Assembly (NCBI GenBank): GCA_039030395.1
Contig: JBCCEF010000002.1
Location: 403,609 to 467,608, forward strand
From: Acidobacteriota bacterium
GTDB taxonomy: Bacteria; Acidobacteriota; Thermoanaerobaculia; Multivoradales; JBCCEF01
DNA: 64,000 nucleotides
Direction of reading: 5' to 3'
Shown here: positions 1-8,552 of the stretch, in pieces
Position numbering within the stretch: position 1 is the first letter of the stretch
Layout of the letters: every line of letters begins with the position of its first letter
Position numbers and translations under genes: made by a program
Notes under the pieces: model-generated
The model's database searches: none
Told to the model about the DNA's origin: nothing
What the model saw: only the letters and a program-made list of their open reading frames with translations

Positions 1-317
1 TGGATCCGGGCGAAGAACGTGTTGTCCTGGAGATCGGAGATGACGACCTTCTCCACCACCGTTTCGAGGTGGGAGAGTACATTGGCGAGAAGGTCGTGGG
101 TCATCGGTCGAGGCGTCTCGGCCTTTTCGATGCGCTGGGCGATGGCGTTGGCTTCGAAGAGTCCGATGCAAATCGGAAGAAACACCTGACTGTCCTCATC
201 GCGCAAAACTACGATGGGACTGTTGGACGAGGGATCCAGGATGAGCCCGCGGATCTCCATTCGGATCTCCGTGGAGTCGCCGTTCCTTGGCCTCACCATG
301 TCGGGAGAGTCGGTCAT
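1..317 (-). CDS. Bifunctional nuclease family protein (DUF151/BFN), partial
   Basis: Translating the minus strand from the ATG at 317 gives an open frame that runs off the window edge, so only about 105 N-terminal residues are visible. The segments [32 protein letters not shown] and the following helix with [10 protein letters not shown] match the BFN/DUF151 domain, a small beta-rich family linked to nuclease activity. An internal ATG at 260 ([10 protein letters not shown]) resembles the usual family start and could be the true one. It lies downstream of miaB on the same strand, a common pairing in Acidobacteria-like genomes. The C-terminus is missing. Confidence 0.8.
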   Translation of the reverse strand, partial: MTDSPDMVRPRNGDSTEIRMEIRGLILDPSSNSPIVVLRDEDSQVFLPICIGLFEANAIAQRIEKAETPRPMTHDLLANVLSHLETVVEKVVISDLQDNTFFARI

Positions 318-464
318 CGATCTATTGTGGAGGTACCCTTCTCCACCGTCAAGGGAAAAGGGAGGCGGGAATGTCGGCGCGCCGACAGGATAGGTCGATT
401 TCTGGGATTGACGACCGTTGGTTCTCGCGGCAGTCCGTAGCGAGAAAGTGGAGATCGTAGAGTT

Positions 465-1847
465 TTAGGCCGCGACGCGAGACCGACCCACTAGGCTGTG
501 TGGAAGGGCCTGCTCGATGGTGACTTCGGTGAGCGATCCGAGGGCAGCCGGCTGGGAACCGGCCTGGAAATGCACGATGCGGTGGCAGGGGGTGCGGCCG
601 GTCTGGAATCCGGGCTCTTTGCCCCAGCCGGTCACCAGAACCTCGAAGGTCTGCCCGACCAGTTCGTCGTTGAGGCCGCGCTGGATCTCCGCCTGGAGGT
701 CGAACAGTTCCTGAAGTCGGCGGGAGGCGACTTCGGGATCGACGTGTTGATCCAACTTCGGCGCGGCGGTCTTCGGCCGCACGGAGTACTTGAAGGCATA
801 GAGTGAGCCGAAGCGCACGTCTTCCACGAGCTGCATCGTCTGCTGAAAGTCCTCTTCCGTCTCGCCCGGAAAGCCGATGATCAGGTCCGTTGACAGAGCG
901 AGGTCCGGCCGGGCCGCGCGGAGCTGGTTCACGAGGTCGCGGTAGGCCTCCACCGTGTAGCCGCGGCCCATTCGCCGCAGTACCGGATTGGAGCCGGACT
1001 GCACCGGCAGGTGCAGGTAGTTGCAGATGTTCGGGTGGCGCCCCATCTGCTCCACCATGCGGGGGGTGAAGTCCCTCGGGTAGGAAGTGAGGAAGCGAAG
1101 GCGCTCCAGGCCGGGAGTCGAGGCCACGGCGTCAAGCAGGTCCGCGAAGTCGGCGCCTTCGTGCTCTCCGCCTGGCGGCTCGCGCCAGTGGTTTACCGTT
1201 TGGCCGAGCAATTCGATCTCGATGAAACCGAAGTCCAGCAGGTGGCGAACTTCGGCGAGGATCTCTTTCATCGGCCGGCTGCGTTCCGGACCGCGGGTGC
1301 TCGGCACGATGCAGAAGGTGCATTTCTTGTTGCAGCCTTCGATGATGGTGACCATGCCCTTGTACTCGCCGGAGCGCGAGATCGAGTCGAAAGCGTACGC
1401 GCGTTCGTCCGGGAAGCCGGTGGCGACCACCCGCTCGCCGGCGCGGCGCCGGGCCAGAATGGTGGACAGCTCCCCCACCCTCGCCGGTCCGAGCACGAAG
1501 TCCAGCTCCGGCACCTTCTTGAGGGCCCGCTCGCCCACCTGTTGCGCCACGCAGCCGCACAGACCGATCAGCAGGTTCTGCTTCTCGTCCTTGAACTTGC
1601 GGTACACGCCGAGGCGGGAGAAGACCTTCTGCTCCGCCTTCTCCCGCACGCTGCAGGAGTTGAGCAGAATAATGTCGGCCTCCGCCACCTGGCGGGTGGG
1701 CAGGATGCCCTCCTGCATGAGCTGGCCGGCCATGCGCTGGGTGTCCAGCTCGTTCATCTGGCAGCCCCAAGTTTCGATGAAGTACCGCCGCGGAGGGGCC
1801 GCCGGCGAGCCGGTTGTGGGCAACGAGGGGGGTCGAGATTCGGTCAT
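465..1847 (-). CDS. miaB: tRNA-2-methylthio-N6-dimethylallyladenosine synthase MiaB
   Basis: This 460-aa radical-SAM methylthiotransferase adds the 2-methylthio group to i6A37 of tRNAs that read UNN codons. The N-terminal UPF0004 domain has cluster cysteines at about C29 (ETWGCQMN), C65 and C99. The radical-SAM cluster motif CxxxCxxC is at C172/C176/C179 (EGCNKKCTFC), and a TRAM domain closes the protein. The frame stays open far upstream, but the ATG at 1847 gives the normal family length. The upstream extension would run through the lipoprotein gene in another frame and is arginine/proline-rich shadow. The lipoprotein gene ends 27 nt upstream. Confidence 0.96.
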   Translation of the reverse strand: MTESRPPSLPTTGSPAAPPRRYFIETWGCQMNELDTQRMAGQLMQEGILPTRQVAEADIILLNSCSVREKAEQKVFSRLGVYRKFKDEKQNLLIGLCGCVAQQVGERALKKVPELDFVLGPARVGELSTILARRRAGERVVATGFPDERAYAFDSISRSGEYKGMVTIIEGCNKKCTFCIVPSTRGPERSRPMKEILAEVRHLLDFGFIEIELLGQTVNHWREPPGGEHEGADFADLLDAVASTPGLERLRFLTSYPRDFTPRMVEQMGRHPNICNYLHLPVQSGSNPVLRRMGRGYTVEAYRDLVNQLRAARPDLALSTDLIIGFPGETEEDFQQTMQLVEDVRFGSLYAFKYSVRPKTAAPKLDQHVDPEVASRRLQELFDLQAEIQRGLNDELVGQTFEVLVTGWGKEPGFQTGRTPCHRIVHFQAGSQPAALGSLTEVTIEQALPHSLVGRSRVAA

Positions 1848-1873
1848 GGTTCTGGGTCCTGGCTTCCCCGGGA

Positions 1874-2704
1874 CTAGAAATCGAGGCCGTCGGGATCGTA
1901 GATCGGGGGCGGAATCGGGTCCTGCCGGCGCGGCTGCGAGTCGTCCTCTGCCTCGCGCTGCGGCTCCAACTCTATCCCTTCCCTCAGCCAGCCCGGAAGG
2001 GCCCCGGCACGGCGGCCCCCTTCGAGGACCTCTTCCAGCCGCTCTTCGTGCTCGCGGGCGTCCTGCCGGGCCTGCCGGAGTGCATCGAGGGTGCGATCCC
2101 ACTCGGGCTTGATCCGCTCGTCTCGGAAATAGCCGTCGTCCTCGGCATAGAAACGCCAGCGGAGCGACGCGGCTTCTTCTTCGAGAATTCCGATCTGCTC
2201 GTGGGCGTCGGCCCAGGCGGTGCGGATCTCGCGCACTTTCCTCCGCCAAAAGGCTTCCCGGGAATCTTCGGCGGCGCCCGCGGGGTCGGTGGTGCCTCCG
2301 GCGGAGGTGCTGTCGGGCGAAAAGGTGACCTGGCCCTCGGCCGCGAATTCCGAAAGATTCTCGTTGGTGATCACCGGTCCGGAAGGCAGCCGTTCCAGGC
2401 CGCGCCGGCGGCGCTCTTCGAGGGCACGGGCCGAAGCTTCCGCCAGGGTCAACGGCCGCTTCGCGCGCTCCGGCTGGCCCAGGGTGATCAGGGTGGGGTC
2501 GTCCTGCCGTGCGCTCGCCGTCTGTTCACCGTCGGTGGTTTCGGTGGCCCCCGTTTCCTCGGGTAGTGGGCCGGAGGTCGGAGCGATGGACTGATCCTGC
2601 GCAGGCGCGGCATCCGGCTGCGTGGACGGCTTCTCAACGGAGGAGCTGGAGCAACCCGTCAGCAGCAGAAGAAGGAGCGGAACAGCGAAGAATCGGGGGT
2701 ACAT
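1874..2704 (-). CDS. Putative lipoprotein of unknown function
   Basis: A 276-aa protein with a clear lipoprotein signal: a hydrophobic Leu-rich stretch followed by the lipobox LLTGC (Cys at about 18), then a Ser/Pro/Gln/Thr-rich low-complexity linker to about residue 60. The middle and C-terminal parts are charged, helical and rich in Glu/Arg, probably coiled coil (about residues 150-240), and the tail is Pro-rich. I do not recognise a named family. It sits between ptsI and miaB on the same strand. A role as an envelope-anchored structural protein is only a guess. Confidence 0.75.
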   Translation of the reverse strand: MYPRFFAVPLLLLLLTGCSSSSVEKPSTQPDAAPAQDQSIAPTSGPLPEETGATETTDGEQTASARQDDPTLITLGQPERAKRPLTLAEASARALEERRRRGLERLPSGPVITNENLSEFAAEGQVTFSPDSTSAGGTTDPAGAAEDSREAFWRRKVREIRTAWADAHEQIGILEEEAASLRWRFYAEDDGYFRDERIKPEWDRTLDALRQARQDAREHEERLEEVLEGGRRAGALPGWLREGIELEPQREAEDDSQPRRQDPIPPPIYDPDGLDF

Positions 2705-2746
2705 GACCCGGAGCCTATCGCAACGTGGGGCGCCCGGGGATCGCGG

Positions 2747-4528
2747 CTAGGACGACGCGGCAACCCGGGAGCGCCGGACGAAGGCGTTCAGTATTTCTTC
2801 CGCCTCCTCGGCGGTGGCCTGGTCGATGCACCGCTCGGCCAGGGCGCAAAGTTCCTGGAGGTCGACTTCGCGGATCAGGGTCTTGATGGTCGGCACCACC
2901 CGGGCGTTCATCGACAGGCGCCGCAAGCCCATGCCGATCAGCAGCAGAGCGTAGCGTGGGTCGCTCGCCATTTCGCCGCACAGGGAGAGCTCGATGTCGG
3001 CCTCGCGAGCCGCCTCGATCACCCGTCGCAGCATGCGCAGGATGGCCGGATGGAGGGGCTGGTAGAGGTGGCTGACGTGCTCGTTGTTGCGGTCGACGGC
3101 AAGGGAATATTGGATCAGGTCGTTGGTGCCAATGGAGAAGAAATCCACCTCGCGGGCGATCACATCGGCACTCAAGGCCGCGGACGGTACTTCGATCATC
3201 GCGCCCAGACGGTAGGTTGCCGGCAGCTCGTGTCCCTCGGCAATCAGCTCCGCGCGCACCTCCTCAGCGAAAGCGCGAAACCGGCGGATCTCATCGACGT
3301 TCGAAATCAGCGGCAGCAAAATCCACAGGTCGCCGTAGGCGGTGGCCCGGAAGAGCGACCGTAGCTGCACCCGGAACACCTCCGGTAACCCGAGGGTCAG
3401 GCGGATGCCGCGCAGCCCGAGTACCGGATTCTCCTCGCGGGTGTCCATCATCTCGCGCGCCAGCTTACGGCCGCCGAGATCGTAGGTGCGGAGGATCGCT
3501 GGATGTGGCGCCGCTGTTTCGACCACCTGGCGGTAGAGGGCGAGGTGTTCTTCTTCCGTCGGCTGAGCGGGACTCTTCTCGATGTAGAGGAATTCCGAGC
3601 GGTAGAGGCCGACACCGGCGGCACCGAAGCGGATGACGTCGTCCAGTTCCTCGGGCAGGTCGATATTCGCCATCAAATGGACCGCCTGCCCGTCTTGGGT
3701 ACGCGCTTCGAGGGCGCGGGTGGCCAGCATCGCCTCCTCGTGGCGTACCGCCGCCCGCCGCCGCTCGCGGTAGTGGGACAGCGCCTCCTTCGACGGATGG
3801 AGGATCACAACCCCCTCGCCGCCGTCCACCACCAGCGGATCCTGGTCCGTCAGCAGGTCGTGAATGCCGTGCAGGCCGGCGACCAGAGGAATGTTCAGGG
3901 AGCGGGCGATGATGGTGGTGTGGGAGGTGCGGCTACCGGTTTCGATGACGAAGGCCACCACTCCCTCGCGGCCCAAACGCACGGTGTCCGCCGGGGTGAG
4001 GTCGTCCGCCACCACGATCACATCGCCCTCGATCTCCGATAGCTCATGGTGGGAAACCCCATCGAGCACCCGGATCAGGTGGCGCCCCACATCGCGGATG
4101 TCCTGGTGGCGCTCACGCAGGTACTCGTCCTCGATCTGCTGAAAGCGCTCCTCCAATTCCCCCGCCACCTGGTACACGGCCCATTCGGCGTTCACCCGGT
4201 TGCGGCGAATCTCGTCCTCCACCCGGCCGGTGAAAGAGGTATCCCTGAGCATCAGCAGGTGGGCGTCGAAGATGGTCGCCATCTCTTCACCGAGGTCGCC
4301 GTCAACGTTGCTCTGGATGCGTTCGATCTCCGCTGATGTGCGCAGCAGGGCCTCCTCGAAGCGGGCGACCTCGGCGTCCACCGCCTCCTCATCCAGGGAG
4401 AAGCGATAGACCTCGCCAATGCGATTGGTGATCGACACCGCCTGGCCGATGGCGACGCCGCCGGAGACTCCCATGCCGTTCAGGATCTGCATCTCGCTCG
4501 CATCTGCGCCCCTGCTGTTTCCGCTCAC
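2747..4528 (-). CDS. ptsI: Phosphoenolpyruvate-protein phosphotransferase (PTS Enzyme I)
   Basis: This 593-aa cytosolic enzyme takes phosphate from PEP and passes it to HPr. The phospho-histidine is H203 in GSRTSHTTIIARS. The PEP-binding barrel shows RSEFLY, the DLGGRK region and the C-terminal LSLCGEMASDP with the catalytic Cys. The start is a GTG at 4528 that overlaps the ptsH stop (GTGA); an ATG at 4492 (MQILNGMG) is also possible and closer to the usual N-terminus. No EIIB or EIIC gene is visible nearby, so the relay here probably serves regulation through HPr, ptsN and HprK and not sugar uptake. Confidence 0.96.
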   Translation of the reverse strand: MSGNSRGADASEMQILNGMGVSGGVAIGQAVSITNRIGEVYRFSLDEEAVDAEVARFEEALLRTSAEIERIQSNVDGDLGEEMATIFDAHLLMLRDTSFTGRVEDEIRRNRVNAEWAVYQVAGELEERFQQIEDEYLRERHQDIRDVGRHLIRVLDGVSHHELSEIEGDVIVVADDLTPADTVRLGREGVVAFVIETGSRTSHTTIIARSLNIPLVAGLHGIHDLLTDQDPLVVDGGEGVVILHPSKEALSHYRERRRAAVRHEEAMLATRALEARTQDGQAVHLMANIDLPEELDDVIRFGAAGVGLYRSEFLYIEKSPAQPTEEEHLALYRQVVETAAPHPAILRTYDLGGRKLAREMMDTREENPVLGLRGIRLTLGLPEVFRVQLRSLFRATAYGDLWILLPLISNVDEIRRFRAFAEEVRAELIAEGHELPATYRLGAMIEVPSAALSADVIAREVDFFSIGTNDLIQYSLAVDRNNEHVSHLYQPLHPAILRMLRRVIEAAREADIELSLCGEMASDPRYALLLIGMGLRRLSMNARVVPTIKTLIREVDLQELCALAERCIDQATAEEAEEILNAFVRRSRVAASS

Positions 4529-4794
4529 TTCTCTTCTCCGAAGCGGCTGGCGATCAGCGCCGCCAGGCCCTCAACCGCCGCGGACTCGTCCTCCCCCTCC
4601 GCCCGCAGCACCACTTGTGTGCCCTGGGCGGCGGCCAGGAGGAGGATGCCCAGGATGCTCTTGGCGTCGACCGTCTGGCCGTCCTTGGCCAGGGTGATGC
4701 GGCTGTCGAAGGTGTTGGCGAAGTGCACCAACTTGGCCGCCGCCCGGGCGTGGAGACCCAGGCGATTGACGATTTCGACCTGCCGTTCGATCAC
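4525..4794 (-). CDS. ptsH: Phosphocarrier protein HPr
   Basis: An 89-aa HPr with both regulatory residues at canonical positions: H15 (NRLGLHARAAAK), phosphorylated by Enzyme I, and S46 (VDAKSILGI), the target of HPr kinase, whose gene lies in the same cluster. The start is a GTG at 4794 overlapping the upstream EIIA stop (GTGA), and the end overlaps ptsI. Retention of S46 together with hprK implies Ser-HPr regulation in this Gram-negative organism. Confidence 0.96.
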   Translation of the reverse strand: MIERQVEIVNRLGLHARAAAKLVHFANTFDSRITLAKDGQTVDAKSILGILLLAAAQGTQVVLRAEGEDESAAVEGLAALIASRFGEEK

Positions 4795-5273
4795 GCCTTC
4801 TTCCCTGCCTCTCCGTGTTCCTTTACCTGTGCGCGGTCATCGTCCGTCTGCGGACAGGGTGGCGGGGCGCAGGCCGCTTCTCGGTCGCTGCCGACGCAGA
4901 TGCTCTGTTGCCCCTTCTCCGCCAGCCAGTGGGCCGCTTCGTCGAGGGTCTCCTCCCGCAGATTGCCGAGGCATGCCAGGCGCATGACCATCGGCAGGTT
5001 GACGCCTCCGATCACTTCGACCACGCCGGGAGCGCGAAAGGACATGGCAATGTTGCACGGAGTGCCGCCGAAGGCATCGGTGAGGATCAAAACGCCCTCG
5101 CCGGTGTTCAGGCGGTCGAGGGACTCCTCCACCCGCCGCCGGGCGTCATCCATGGTGGCGCTCCAGGACAAAGAGATCGCTTCGAACTGAGCCAAGGAGC
5201 CATTGATCTTGCGAGCCGCTTCGAGCAGCTCGCGAGCCATGCCGCCGTGGGTGAGAATGAGGGTTCCGATCAT
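4791..5273 (-). CDS. PTS EIIA component, mannose family
   Basis: A 160-aa protein with the mannose-type EIIA fold. The N-terminal strand ends in the phosphoryl-accepting H9 (LILTHGGMARELLEAA), and the second signature DAFGGTPCNIAM is at about residues 66-77. The last 25-30 residues are a charged tail beyond the usual domain. It precedes ptsH with a 4-nt overlap. With no EIIB/EIIC partner in view it probably acts as a phosphorylation sensor and not in mannose transport. The true phosphoryl acceptor of this orphan EIIA is unknown. Confidence 0.9.
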   Translation of the reverse strand: MIGTLILTHGGMARELLEAARKINGSLAQFEAISLSWSATMDDARRRVEESLDRLNTGEGVLILTDAFGGTPCNIAMSFRAPGVVEVIGGVNLPMVMRLACLGNLREETLDEAAHWLAEKGQQSICVGSDREAACAPPPCPQTDDDRAQVKEHGEAGKKA

Positions 5274-5354
5274 TTCGAAGGGCCTTTCGCTTGGACCCCA
5301 AAGGTCAAAGCGAGTACGGGGTTGAGAAGATTTACGCCTATTTACCGCCCTACT

Positions 5355-6251
5355 CTACCGTTCGATGTCGCGGTGCGCAACGCGGGTGGTCCAGTCCGCC
5401 TGTTCGAGGCGCCGGGCGAGGGCCTCGGTCACCGCTACGGAGCGGTGACGGCCGCCGGTGCAGCCAATGCCGACGGAAAGATAGCTGCGGTGCTCTTGGC
5501 GGTAACGCGGCAGCAAAAAGATCAGAAGGTTCGTCAGGCGCTCCACTAGCTCATGAAAGTCGTCGTCGCCGTGCAGGAATTCCCGCACCGGCTCTTCGAG
5601 GCCGGTTTTTTCCCGCAGGCCGGTAACGAAGTAGGGATTCGGCAGAAAGCGAACGTCGAACAGCAAATCCGTCCCGTAGGGAATGCCGTGCTTGAACCCG
5701 AAGCTGGTCACTGACACCAGCATGGCGATGCGCGACGACCGCTCGCCGCGGAAGTCTTCGGCCACCTGGCGCCGGGCGTCGTGCACGGACCACTCGGTTG
5801 AGTCGTAGACGCGGTCCGCCATCGCCCTCAGCTCCCCCATCAGCTCCCGCTCTCGGAGGATGCCTTCGATCACCGCCCGGTCGGTGGCCAGGGGGTGCGG
5901 CCGGCGGGTCTCCGAGAAGCGGCGGACCAGCGCTTCATCCGATGCCTCGAGAAACAACAACGTCGGCTCGACCACTTGGCGGTCGATGTCGCGCACCAGG
6001 CCGGGAAACTCCTCGGCGAAGCCGGGGGCGCGCACATCCGCCACCACCGCGATGCGCCGATGTCCCTGCACCAGCTCCAACGGCCGGCTCAAGAACTGCC
6101 GCAGCAGCGGCAAGGGCAAATTGTCGACGGTGTAGAAGCCCAGATCCTCGAAGGATTTCGCCACCGAACTCTTGCCAGAGCCGGATAGGCCGGTGATCAG
6201 CACCAAGCGGGCGCGGTTGTCGGCGCGGGGACTCGTTTCCGAGCCGTTCAT
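5355..6251 (-). CDS. rapZ: RNase adapter / nucleotide-binding protein RapZ
   Basis: This 298-aa P-loop protein has Walker A GLSGSGKS at residues 21-28, the DNLP segment typical of the YvcJ/RapZ family, and a C-terminal domain with the GCTGGRHRSV signature. In enterobacteria RapZ guides RNase E to the GlmZ sRNA; elsewhere the family binds nucleotides, and its link to rpoN-hpf-ptsN clusters is widely conserved. The ATG start overlaps the hprK stop by 4 nt, so the two are probably translationally coupled. Confidence 0.95.
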   Translation of the reverse strand: MNGSETSPRADNRARLVLITGLSGSGKSSVAKSFEDLGFYTVDNLPLPLLRQFLSRPLELVQGHRRIAVVADVRAPGFAEEFPGLVRDIDRQVVEPTLLFLEASDEALVRRFSETRRPHPLATDRAVIEGILRERELMGELRAMADRVYDSTEWSVHDARRQVAEDFRGERSSRIAMLVSVTSFGFKHGIPYGTDLLFDVRFLPNPYFVTGLREKTGLEEPVREFLHGDDDFHELVERLTNLLIFLLPRYRQEHRSYLSVGIGCTGGRHRSVAVTEALARRLEQADWTTRVAHRDIER

Positions 6252-7255
6252 CGCGGCGGCTTCCGGGCCGCTTCGAGCTGGCGGCGATTCTGTTCGATCT
6301 CGTAGTTGAGGGTGCGGGCGAACTCACGGGCAGAGTCGTGCCCCTGCAGTTTCAGCACATGGTTGCGGGCGGCGATCTCCACCAGCACGGAGATGTTGCG
6401 GCCAAGGGCCACCGGCATCAGCAAGTATGGAATCGGGATACCGAGGATGTCGTAGAGGGATTCGTCGAGGCCGTGGCGATCGTAGGCCTTGCCCTCGACC
6501 CAAGCCTCCAGCTCGACCACCAGGTCGACGGTTTTGCGTTCCCGCACGGCGGCCAGGCCGAAAAGGTCCTGCACGTTGATGATGCCCACCCCGCGCAGCT
6601 CCATGTGATGGTGCAGCGGCCCGACGCTCGATCCCACCACTTCGCCGCTCGGAAAGCGCTTGACGGTCACCTGGTCATCGGCCACCAAACTGTGGCCGCG
6701 GGTGATCAGGTCAAGGGCCGATTCGCTCTTGCCGACGCCGCTGTTGCCGATCAGCAGCACCCCCAGGCCGAAAATCTCCATCAGCACCCCATGCAGGGCG
6801 CTGGTGGGAGCCAGGCGCTCTTCGAGGAACCAACTGATCTCTTTGATCACCGTCGACGACATGGCCGACGAGCCGAGCACCGGCACCTCGCGCTCGATGC
6901 ACAGATCGAGGAACCCCGGCAGTGGCTCGATGCCTTTGGTGATCACGAAGACTGGAACATCAAGGGCGGTGATGCGGTCGAAGCGGTCGTGCCGTGTGAT
7001 GCGGTCTAGGGTTTCGAGGTAGGCCGTTTCGCTGGCCCCGATGATCTGCACCCGGCCGGTTTTGATGTAATCGTAGTAGCCGGCGAAGGCGAGGCCGGGC
7101 TTCTGCACCCGGGGGTGAATGATCTCGTTGTCGAGGTGACTCCCGCCGGCCAGGATCTCCAGCCGCAGCTCGTCCAGGGCGGCGCCGAGGAGATCCTGCA
7201 CCGGCACACGGGTGGTGCCCGCCTCCGGCGGATTCTTTTGCGGCGGCTCCGTCAA
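6248..7255 (-). CDS. hprK: HPr(Ser) kinase/phosphorylase
   Basis: A 335-aa bifunctional kinase/phosphorylase that modifies Ser46 of HPr. Walker A GNSGVGKS is at residues 170-177, the conserved His of the SALHGVLMEIFG segment at about 155, and the HprK signature region with LRGVGIINVQDLFG near 230-245. The frame opens with a TTG at 7255 overlapping the ptsN stop (TTGA). A GTG about 17 codons in (VPVQDLLG) resembles the family start and may be the real one. Its presence explains the retained S46 of HPr. Confidence 0.95.
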   Translation of the reverse strand: MTEPPQKNPPEAGTTRVPVQDLLGAALDELRLEILAGGSHLDNEIIHPRVQKPGLAFAGYYDYIKTGRVQIIGASETAYLETLDRITRHDRFDRITALDVPVFVITKGIEPLPGFLDLCIEREVPVLGSSAMSSTVIKEISWFLEERLAPTSALHGVLMEIFGLGVLLIGNSGVGKSESALDLITRGHSLVADDQVTVKRFPSGEVVGSSVGPLHHHMELRGVGIINVQDLFGLAAVRERKTVDLVVELEAWVEGKAYDRHGLDESLYDILGIPIPYLLMPVALGRNISVLVEIAARNHVLKLQGHDSAREFARTLNYEIEQNRRQLEAARKPPR

Positions 7256-7728
7256 GGCACCGGCTCCGGTTCTTCGGTTCTCTCCCGCCGCAGGAGCTCG
7301 AAGATCTCGCTCCGGTCGTTGGCGTCGATCAGCGCCTGGAGATTCTCCTCATGACGCACCCAACGGGAGATGGCCGCCAGCACCTGCAGGTGCTGCACCG
7401 GGTCCTTCTCCGGCGAAGCGAGCACGAACAGCACCTGCACGACCTCGCCGTCGACGGCGAAGAAATCGATCCCGCGGCGGGTCACCGCCACCGCCAGCAC
7501 CGGTTCGCCAACCCCCTTGAGCTTGCAGTGCGGCACGGCGACGCCGTTTCCGATGCCGGTGGAGCCTAGGCCTTCCCGTTCGAGGAGAGCGTCGAAGAAC
7601 GACTGCGCATCCGGCACTCGGCCGGCGACGGCCACATGGTCCGCCACCGAGCGAAGCACCGCCTCCCGGTCCTTGCCGTGCAGACCGGGGAAGATCAGGT
7701 CGGGGTCGAGCAACGCCGCTAAATCCAT
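7252..7728 (-). CDS. ptsN: PTS EIIA(Ntr)/fructose-type regulatory protein
   Basis: A 158-aa EIIA domain of the fructose/nitrogen type with phospho-accepting H67 in GVAVPHCKLKG. In the rpoN-hpf-ptsN-rapZ context this is the EIIA(Ntr) regulator, which in Proteobacteria controls potassium transport and stress responses according to its phosphorylation state. The stop overlaps the hprK start. The C-terminal 20 residues are charged and probably disordered. Confidence 0.92.
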   Translation of the reverse strand: MDLAALLDPDLIFPGLHGKDREAVLRSVADHVAVAGRVPDAQSFFDALLEREGLGSTGIGNGVAVPHCKLKGVGEPVLAVAVTRRGIDFFAVDGEVVQVLFVLASPEKDPVQHLQVLAAISRWVRHEENLQALIDANDRSEIFELLRRERTEEPEPVP

Positions 7729-7776
7729 ATCTAGCCGTTCTTTCGCAGGTTTGAGCTGGTCGTTACTGGGCCGCCT

Positions 7777-8315
7777 TCAGAGTTCCGGGGCAATCAAACC
7801 GTAATTGCCGTCCCGCCGCTTGTAGAGCACCTGAAGGCGCTGGGATTCCGCGTCGCGAAACACCAGAAAGTCATTCTTGCTGCTTTCGAGCTGCAGCGCC
7901 GCCTCCTCCACCGCCATCGGTTTGATGCGGAGGTGACTGGAGCGGATGATGCGCGGCCCTTCGTCGGCCTTCATCTCCAGCACGTCCACCGGCCAGGCGC
8001 CGTGGGGAATGGGCTCCGAGCCGCGCCGCCGGTGGTCCTTCAAACGCTCGGCGCCGCGCCGGGCCTGGGTCTCCACCTTGTCCACGACAAGCTGGACCGC
8101 CTCCTCCATCGTGCGAGACTCTTCCCGTGCTTTGAGCAGGCCCATCTTGTGGGTGATGAAGAGTTCGGCGATCTGCCGGTCCTTGTCGATTGCCAAGGTG
8201 ACCCGTGCATCTACCGGATCCTGCAAGAACTTCTCGACCTTCTCGAGCTTGCCGTGGTGAATTCTCGAATGCGTTCACTGAGGTGGAAGTGGCGCCCTAC
8301 GAATTCGACGTTCAT
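7777..8315 (-). CDS. hpf: Long-form ribosome hibernation promoting factor, disrupted by a -1 frameshift
   Basis: HPF dimerises 70S ribosomes in stationary phase. The N-terminus starts at the ATG at 8315 behind an excellent ribosome-binding site (AAAGGAG) and reads MNVEFVGRHFHLSERIREF. The frame is then lost at about 8249-8253, where one base appears to be missing. The next frame continues with KLEKVEKFLQDPVDARVTL and the ribosome-binding domain, then the C-terminal dimerisation domain (about 7777-7960, FLVFRDAESQRLQVLYKR). Restoring one base gives 179 aa, the normal long-HPF length. As written, only a fragment starting inside the domain (about 8226) is open. It may be a sequencing error, a pseudogene or recoding. 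Confidence 0.88.
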
Positions 8316-8382
8316 CGGCTCCTTTCGCCTATTACGGTGGATCGACTACCTCCGGCGGGAAAAAGGACTGCCCCTGCCTGGG

Positions 8383-8490
8383 ACCGAGCCCGGAGGGCTC
8401 GGCGGCGGCTTGGCCGCCGTGGACGGGGTGAGCCCGAAAAACTTTCTTTTCGGGCGACGGGCGGACCGCGTGCGGGCGCCTAGCCCCCTC
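8383..8490. repeat. Palindromic dispersed repeat, copy A
   Basis: An intergenic GC-rich element between rpoN and hpf. It has an outer hairpin CCGAGCCC-ggag-GGGCTCGG, a GGCGGC...GCCGCC stem, a conserved GACGGGGTGAG, the hairpin CCCGAAAA-actttc-TTTTCGGG and a closing GGGCGCCTAGCCCCC. The same order of blocks recurs at 29788-29905, and the first half recurs near 61606-61670, so this is one dispersed family. It has no plausible coding content. Confidence 0.65.
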
Positions 8491-8500
8491 AAAGAGAGAA

Positions 8501-8552
8501 TCTAGCAGGCGTGCTGAATTCATTTTCATCGTCCTTTCAGCCGCCTGCTAGA
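8501..8552 (-). terminator. Long stem-loop over the rpoN stop codon, possible terminator
   Basis: TCTAGCAGGCG (8501-8511) pairs perfectly with CGCCTGCTAGA (8542-8552). The stem extends inward by GCTGAA/TTCAGC past a single bulged base, giving about 17 bp around an 18-nt loop. The rpoN stop (TAG, 8548-8550) lies inside the stem. On the minus strand the stem is followed by a moderately T-rich ATTCTCTCTTTG. It may terminate rpoN transcription or protect its 3' end. Confidence 0.5.

Noticed and set aside
1848-2249. N-terminal extension of miaB
   Set aside because: Arg/Pro-rich, overlaps the lipoprotein gene in another frame, and the family start fits the ATG at 1847.
8332-8529. 65-codon frame between rpoN and hpf with an AAAGGACG site
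   Set aside because: Most of it translates the palindromic repeat, and no family resemblance is visible. The start lies in the loop of the rpoN stem-loop.
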